From: Molossus alvarezi
Lineage: Eukaryota; Chordata; Mammalia; Chiroptera; Molossidae
Length of the DNA: 64,000 nt
Direction of reading: 5' to 3'
NCBI GenBank assembly: GCA_037176705.1
Contig: CM073886.1
Coordinates: forward strand, 496,001-560,000
Under the pieces are notes generated by a model that ran no database searches, was not told the origin of the DNA, and worked only from the letters and a program-made list of their open reading frames with translations. Both the position numbers and the translations under genes were made by a program. Shown here in pieces: positions 58,858-64,000 of the stretch (within the stretch, counting starts at the first letter, position 1; each line of letters opens with the position of its first letter).

Positions 58858-61750
58858 TCTCTCAGACCCATGGTCTCCCCTACTCTGTGCTCCTCTCTCA
58901 AACCCATCGTCTCTCTTCTCTGTGCTCCTCGCTCAGACCCATGGTCTACCCTGCTCCATGCTCCTCTCTCAGACCCATAAACTACTCTCCTCTGTGCCGC
59001 TCTCACACCCATATTCTCCCCTGCTCTGTGCTCCTCTCTCAGACCCATCGTCTCCCCTGCTCTTTGCTCCTCTCAGACCCATGGTCTCCCCTGCTCTGTG
59101 CTCCTCACTGAGACCCATGGTCTCCCCTTCTCTGTGCTCCGCTCTCAGACCCATGGTTTCCCCTGCTCTGTGCTCCTCTCTCAGACCCATAGTCTCCCCA
59201 GCTCTCTGCTTCTCTCTCATACCCATGGTCTCCCCTGTTCTGTGCTCCTTTCTCAGACCCATGGTCTTCCCTGCTCTGTGCTCCTCTCTCAAACCCTTGT
59301 TCCCCTGTTCTCTGTGATCCACTCTCAGACCCATGGTCTCCCCTGCTCTGTTCTCCTCTCTCAGACATATGGAATCCCTTTCTCTGTGCTCCTCTCTGAG
59401 ACTCATGGTCTCCCCTGCTCTGTGCTTCTCTCTCAGAGCCATGGTCTCTTCCTCTCTGTGTTCCTCTCTCAGACCCAGGGTCTCCCCTTCTCTGTGCTCC
59501 TCTCTCAGTCCCATCGCCTCATCTACTCTGTCCTCCTGTCTCAGACCCATGGTCTCCCATGCTCTGTCCTCCTCTCTCAGAGCCATGGTCTCCTCTTCTC
59601 TGTGTTCCTCTCTCAGACCCATGGTCTCCCCTTCTCTGTGCTCCTCTCTCAGACCCATGATCTCCCCTACTCTGGGCTCCTCTCTCAGTCCCATCGCTTC
59701 ATCTTCTCTGTGCTCCTCTCTCAGACCCATGGTATCCCCTGCTCTGTGCTCCTCTCTCAGACCCATGGTCTCCCCTGCTCTGTGCTCCTTTCTCAGAGCC
59801 ATGGTATCCTCTTCTCTGTGCTCCTCTCTCAGACTTATGTTCTCCCCTGCTCTGTGCTCCTCTCTCAGACCCATGGTCTCCCCTGCACTTTGCTCTTCTC
59901 TCAGACCATTGTCTGCCTGCTCGGTGCTCCTCTCTCAGACCCATGGTCTCTCTTCTCTGTGCTCCTCTCTAAGACCCATGGTCTCCCCTGTTCTGTGCTC
60001 CTCTTCCAGACACATAGACTCATCTTCTCTGTGCTCCTATCTCAGACCCATGGTCTCCACTTCTCAGTGCTCCTCTGTCTCAGACCCATGGTCTCCCTTT
60101 CTCTGTGCTCCTCTCTCAAACCCATGGTCTCCCCTGCTCTGTGCTTCCCTCTCAGAGACATGGTCTCCACCTCTCTGTGTTCCTCTCTCAGACCCATGGT
60201 CTCCCCGGCTCTGTGCTCCTCTCTCAGACCCATTGTCTCATCTTCGCCATGCTCCTCTTTCAGACCCATAGACTCCTCTTCTCTGTGCCTCTCTCAGACC
60301 CATGGTCTCCCAAGCTCTGTGCTCCTCTCTCAGACCCATTGTGTCCGCTTCTCTGTGTTTCTTTTCAGACCCATGTTCTACCGTCCTCTGTGCTCCTCTC
60401 TCAGGCCCATGGTCTCCCCTGCTTTTGCTCCTCTCTCAGACCCATGGTCTCCCCTGCTCTTTGCTCCACAATCAGACTCATGGTCTCCCCTACTCTGTGC
60501 TCCTCTCTCAAACCCATGGTATCCGCTGCTATGTGCTCCTCTCTCAGACCCATGGTCTCACCTGCTCTTTGCTCCTCTCTCACACCCATGGTCTCCCCAG
60601 CTCCGTGCTCCTCTATCAGACCCATATTCTCCCCTGCTCTGTGCTCCTCTCTCAGACCCATAATCTCCCATGCTCTTTGCTCCTCTCAGACCCATGGTCT
60701 CCCCTGCTCTGTGCTCCTCTCTCAGACCCATGGTCTCCCCTTCTCTGTGCTCCGCTCTCAGACCCATGATCTCCCCTGCTCTGTGCTCCTCTCTCAGACC
60801 CATAGTCTCCCCTGCTCTCTGCTTCTCTCTCAGACCTATGATCTCCCCTATTCTGTGCTCCTTTCTCAGATCCATGGTCTCCCCTGCTCTGTGCTCCTCT
60901 CTCATACCTTTGGTCCCATGTTCTCTGTGATCCACTCTCAGACCCATAGTCTCCACTGCTCTCAGCTCCACTCTAAACCCATGGTCTCACCTGCTTTGTG
61001 ATCCTCTCTCAGACCCATGGTCTCCATTTCTCTGTGCTCCTCTCTCAGACCCATGGTCTCCCATGCTGTGTGATCCTCTCTCAGACCCATGGTCTCCTCT
61101 TCTCTTTGCTCCTTTCTCAGACTTATGGTCTCCCCTTGTCTGTGCTCCTCTCTACGACCCATGGTCTCCCCTGCTCTTTACTCTTCTCTCAGACCCATCG
61201 TCTCCCCTGCTCGGTGCTCCTCTCTCAGACCCATGGTCTCCCCTGCTCTCTGCTCCTCTTTCAGACCCATGGTCTTCACTGCTCTGAGCTCCACTCTCAG
61301 ACCTATGGTCTCCCCTGCTCTGTGCTCCTCTCTCAGACCCGTGGTCTCCCTTTCTCTGTGCTCTTCTCTCAGACCCATGGTTTCCCCTGCTCTCTGCTCC
61401 TCTCTCAAACCCATGGTCTTCACTGCTCTGAGCTCCACTCTCAGACCTATGGTCTCCCCTGCTCTGTGCTCCTCTCTCAAACCCATGGTCTCCCCTGCAC
61501 TTTGCTCTTCTCTCAGACCATGGTCTGCCTCCTCGGTGCTCCTCTCTCAGACCCATGGTCTCTCTTCTCTGTGCTCCTCTCTCAGACCCATGGTCTCCCC
61601 TGCTCTGTGCTCCTATCTCAGACCCATGGTCTCCCTTTCTCTGTGCTCCTCTCTCAGACCCATGATCTCCCCTGCTCTGTGTTCCTCTTTCAGAGCCATG
61701 GTCTCCTCTTCTCTGTGTTCCTCCTCAGACCCATGGTCTCCTATTCTCTG
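58858..61750 (+). repeat. Older A/B-like section
   Basis: 59,080-59,780 follows the order of block B around 4,920-6,000 with many substitutions, including the CTCAGTCCCATCGC units and the AACCCTTGTTCCCC unit. 60,480-61,130 resembles 3,400-3,720. A four-unit (144-bp) duplication has GGTCTTCACT at 61,271 and 61,415. A unit with CAGACCATGGTCTGCC occurs near 61,513, with relatives at 26,871 and, as ACCATTGTCTGCC, at 59,905. No gene is seen. Confidence 0.74.
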
Positions 61751-63006
61751 TGCTCCTCTCTCAGACCCATCGTCTCACTGCTCTGTGCTCGTCTCTGAGA
61801 CCCATAGACTCCTCTTTACTGTGCCCCTCTCAGACCCATGGACTCCCCTGCTCTTTGATCCCCTCTCAGATCCATGGTCTCCCCTGGTATTTGCTCCTCT
61901 ATCAGACCCATGGTCTCCCCTGCCCTTTGCACCTCTCTATGAACCATGGTATCCTCTACCCTGGGCTCCTCTCTCAGACCCATGGTCCCCTCTTCTCTGT
62001 GCTCCTCTCTCAGACCCATAGACTCCTCTTCTCTTTGCCTCTCTCAGAATCATGGTCTCCACAGCTCTGTGCTGCTCTCTCAGACCCATGGTCTCCGCTT
62101 CTCTGTGCTCCTCTTCAGACCCATGGTCTACCGTCCTCTGTGCTCCTCTCTCAGGCCCATGGTCGCCCCTGGCTTTGCTCCTCTCTCAGACCCATGGTCT
62201 CCCCTGCTCTGTGCTCCTCTCTGAGTCCCATAGACTCCTCTTCTCTGTGCCCCTCTCAGACCCATGGTCTCCCCAGGTCTGTGCTCCTCTCTCAGACCTA
62301 TGTTCTCCCCTGCCTTGTGCTCCTCTCTCAGACCAATCATCTCTCCTCTCTGTGCTCCTCTCTCAGACCCATGGTTTCCCCTGCTCTTTGCTCCTTTCTC
62401 AGACCAATGGTCTCCCCTACTCCGTGCTCCTCTCTCACACCCATGATCTCCTCTTCTCTGTGGTCCATTCAGACCCATGGTCTCTACGGCTCTGTGCTCC
62501 TCTCTCAGACCCATGGTCTCCCCTCTTCTGTGCTCCTCTCAGACCCATGGTCTCCAATGCTCTTTGCACCTCTCTCAGACCCTTGGTCCCCTCTTCTCTC
62601 TGCTCCTCTCTCAAACCCATGGTCACCCCTACACTGTGCTCCTCTCTTAGACACATAGACTCCCCTTCTCTATGCCCATCTCAGACCAATGGTGTCCCAG
62701 CTCTGTGCTCCTCTCTCAGACAAATGGTCTCCTCTTCTCTGTGTTCCTATCTCAGACCCATGGTCTTCCCTTCTCAGTGCTCCTCTCTCAGACCCATGGT
62801 CCCCATACTCTTTGCTCCTCTCTGTCACCCATGGTCTTATCTTCTCTGTGCTCCTCTCTCAGACCCATGGTCTCACTGCTCTGTGCTCGTCTCTGAGACC
62901 CATAGACTCCTCTTCTCTGTGCCCCTCTCAGACCCGAGGTCTCCCCTGCTCTGTGATACCCTCTCATATCCATGGTCTCCCCTGGTATTTGCTCCTCTAT
63001 CAGACC
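61751..63006 (+). repeat. Diverged array section before the terminal duplicate
   Basis: Irregular units. About 61,770-62,050 is paralogous to 62,875-63,130 (offset about 1.1 kb): both have a short CATGGTCTCACTGC or CATCGTCTCACTGC unit, a CTCCCCTGGTATTTG unit and a CCTCTACCCTGGG unit. The rest of the section has no long match that I could follow. No unique sequence is present. Confidence 0.7.
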
Positions 63007-64000
63007 CATGGTCTCCCCTGCCCTTTGCAACTCTCTCTGAACCATGGTATCCTCTACCCTGGGTTCCTCTTCCAGACCCATGGTCCCCTCTTCTCTGTGC
63101 TCCTCTCTCAGACCCATGGTCTCCTCTTATCTGTGTTCCTATCTCAGACCCATGGTCTCCACTTCTAGATGCTCCTCTCTCTCTGACCCATGTTCTCCCC
63201 GGCTCTGTGCTCCTCTCTCTGACCCATGGTCTCATCTTCTCCGTGCTCCTCTTTCAGACCCATAGACTCCTCTTCTCTGTGCCTCTCTCAGAATCATGGT
63301 CTCCACAGGTCTGTGCTGCTCTCTCAGACCCATGGTCTCCGCTTCTCTGTGCTCCTCTCTCAGAGCCATAGTCTCCCCTGCTCTCTGCTTCTATCTCAGA
63401 CTCATGGTCTCCCCTGTTCTGTGCTCCTTTCTCAGACCCATGGTCGTTCCTGCTCTGTGCTCCTCTCTCAGACCCATAGACTCCTCTTCGCTGTGCCTCT
63501 CTCAGACCCATGTTCTCCCCAGTTGTGTGCTCCTCTTTCAGACCCATGGTCTCCTCTGCTCTGTGCTCCTCTCTCAGACCCATGGTATCCTCAGCTCTTT
63601 GCTCCTCACTCAGACCCATGGTCTCCTCTACTCTGTGCTCCACTCTCACATCCATGGTCTCCCCTTTTCTGTGCTCCTCTCTCAGACCCATGGTCTCCCC
63701 TGCTCCGTGCTCCTCTCTCAGACCCATAAACTCCACTTCTCTGTGCCCCTCTCAGACCCATATTCTCCCCTGCTCTGTGCTCCTCTCTCAGACCCATCGT
63801 CTAGCCTGCTCTTTGCTCCTCTCAGACCCATGGTCTCCCCTGCTCTGTGCTCCTCTCTCAGACCCATGGTCTCCCCTTCTCTGTGCTCCGCTCTCAGACC
63901 CATGGTCTCCATTGCTCTTTATTCCTCTCTCAGACCCATGGTCTCCCCTGCTCCGTGCTCCTCTCTCAGACCCATAAACTCCACTTCTCTGTGCCCCTCT
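63007..64000 (+). repeat. Second copy of the 994-bp block (truncated by window end)
   Basis: Matches 57,691-58,684 at offset 5,316. It starts in the unit with CCCTGCCCTTTGC and is still matching at the last base. It carries over the first half of the 248-bp duplication at 58.4 kb. Confidence 0.87.

Larger units (their letters stand above)
1..64000. repeat. Continuous 36-bp tandem-repeat array (megasatellite) filling the window
   Basis: Every part of the window reads as back-to-back copies of one 36-bp unit; 25-60 is a clean example. The unit starts with CTCCTCTCTCAG, carries CCCATGG centrally and ends CTCTGTG. Copies differ by scattered substitutions and by short deletions giving 32-35-bp units, mostly loss of CT or TC steps in the pyrimidine tract. 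No unique DNA interrupts the array and both ends run off the window, so the true array is longer than 64 kb. The + strand is pyrimidine-rich throughout, so all units share one orientation; I saw no inverted block. No promoter, tRNA, rRNA, transposon end or polyadenylation context stands out. Seen directly: period, orientation and continuity. Inferred: eukaryotic satellite or minisatellite DNA. Species and chromosomal position cannot be determined from this sequence. Confidence 0.97.

Noticed and set aside
1..64000. CRISPR array
   Set aside because: Units are contiguous with no unique spacers between conserved repeats; the variable positions are point differences spread over the whole unit.
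1..64000. Zinc-finger or mucin tandem-repeat exon
   Set aside because: No C2H2 spacing or linker phrase is seen. Cys occurs once per 12 residues in + frames without paired Cys/His, and indels not divisible by three are common, which a coding exon would not tolerate.
1..64000. G-quadruplex array on the - strand
   Set aside because: Each unit gives GGGG and GGG runs separated by long loops on -. The runs are too few and too far apart for the canonical motif except by chance in variant units.
1..64000. Telomeric, centromeric CENP-B-box or rDNA spacer identity
   Set aside because: I saw no TTAGGG runs, no CENP-B box and no rRNA gene sequence, so no chromosomal assignment is made.

Overview
The whole 64,000-base window is one unbroken tandem-repeat array. 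From the first base to the last it is made of a 36-bp unit, about 1,780 units in all. I found no stretch of unique sequence, no recognisable gene, no RNA gene, no transposon and no CRISPR array. A clean example of the unit is 25-60: it opens with the pyrimidine tract CTCCTCTCTCAG, has CCCATGG in the middle and ends CTCTGTG. The + strand of that unit is 75% pyrimidine and 61% GC. An array this long, with no intervening genes, nested higher-order repeats and pervasive single-unit indels, points to a large-genome eukaryote (minisatellite/megasatellite or satellite DNA, for example subtelomeric, pericentromeric or interstitial). The sequence alone does not let me name the species or chromosome.

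The unit length is divisible by three, and five of its six frames lack a stop. Ordinary copies therefore produce hundreds of overlapping 'ORFs' on both strands, the longest near 890 codons. They are by-products of the repeat: unrelated frames are open at the same place, the frames switch wherever a 32-35-bp unit occurs, and every 'protein' is the same 12-residue phrase. I annotate no CDS.

Layout. 1-26,663: a young part in which multi-kilobase blocks recur almost unchanged. An A+B composite of about 6.85 kb is seen at 1-6,846. A recurs at 6,847-10,385, at about 11,004-14,160 and at 23,431-26,663. B recurs as a 4,259-bp tandem pair at 14,161-22,678. Mosaic joints lie at 10,386-10,700 and 22,963-23,430. 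26,663-35,460: an older, more diverged mosaic containing 105-108-bp trimers, 'CTCTGGG' subfamily blocks and decayed A/B-like stretches. 35,461-44,895: a second tandem pair (P1 and P2) of 4.5-4.9 kb with a 5-unit (180-bp) higher-order repeat inside each copy. 44,896-57,080: diverged mosaic with 3.16-kb and 2.70-kb spaced paralogous modules. 57,080-64,000: local 248-bp and 1,037-bp duplications, and a block of at least 994 bp at 57,691-58,684 repeated at 63,007-64,000, apparently without change.

Nothing here works as a gene system. The interest lies in how the array evolves (unequal exchange, conversion and segmental tandem duplication at several scales) and in sequence features every unit carries: strong strand asymmetry, a splice-acceptor-like tract, an antisense ACCATGG start context, and donor-like GTAAG motifs in one subfamily.
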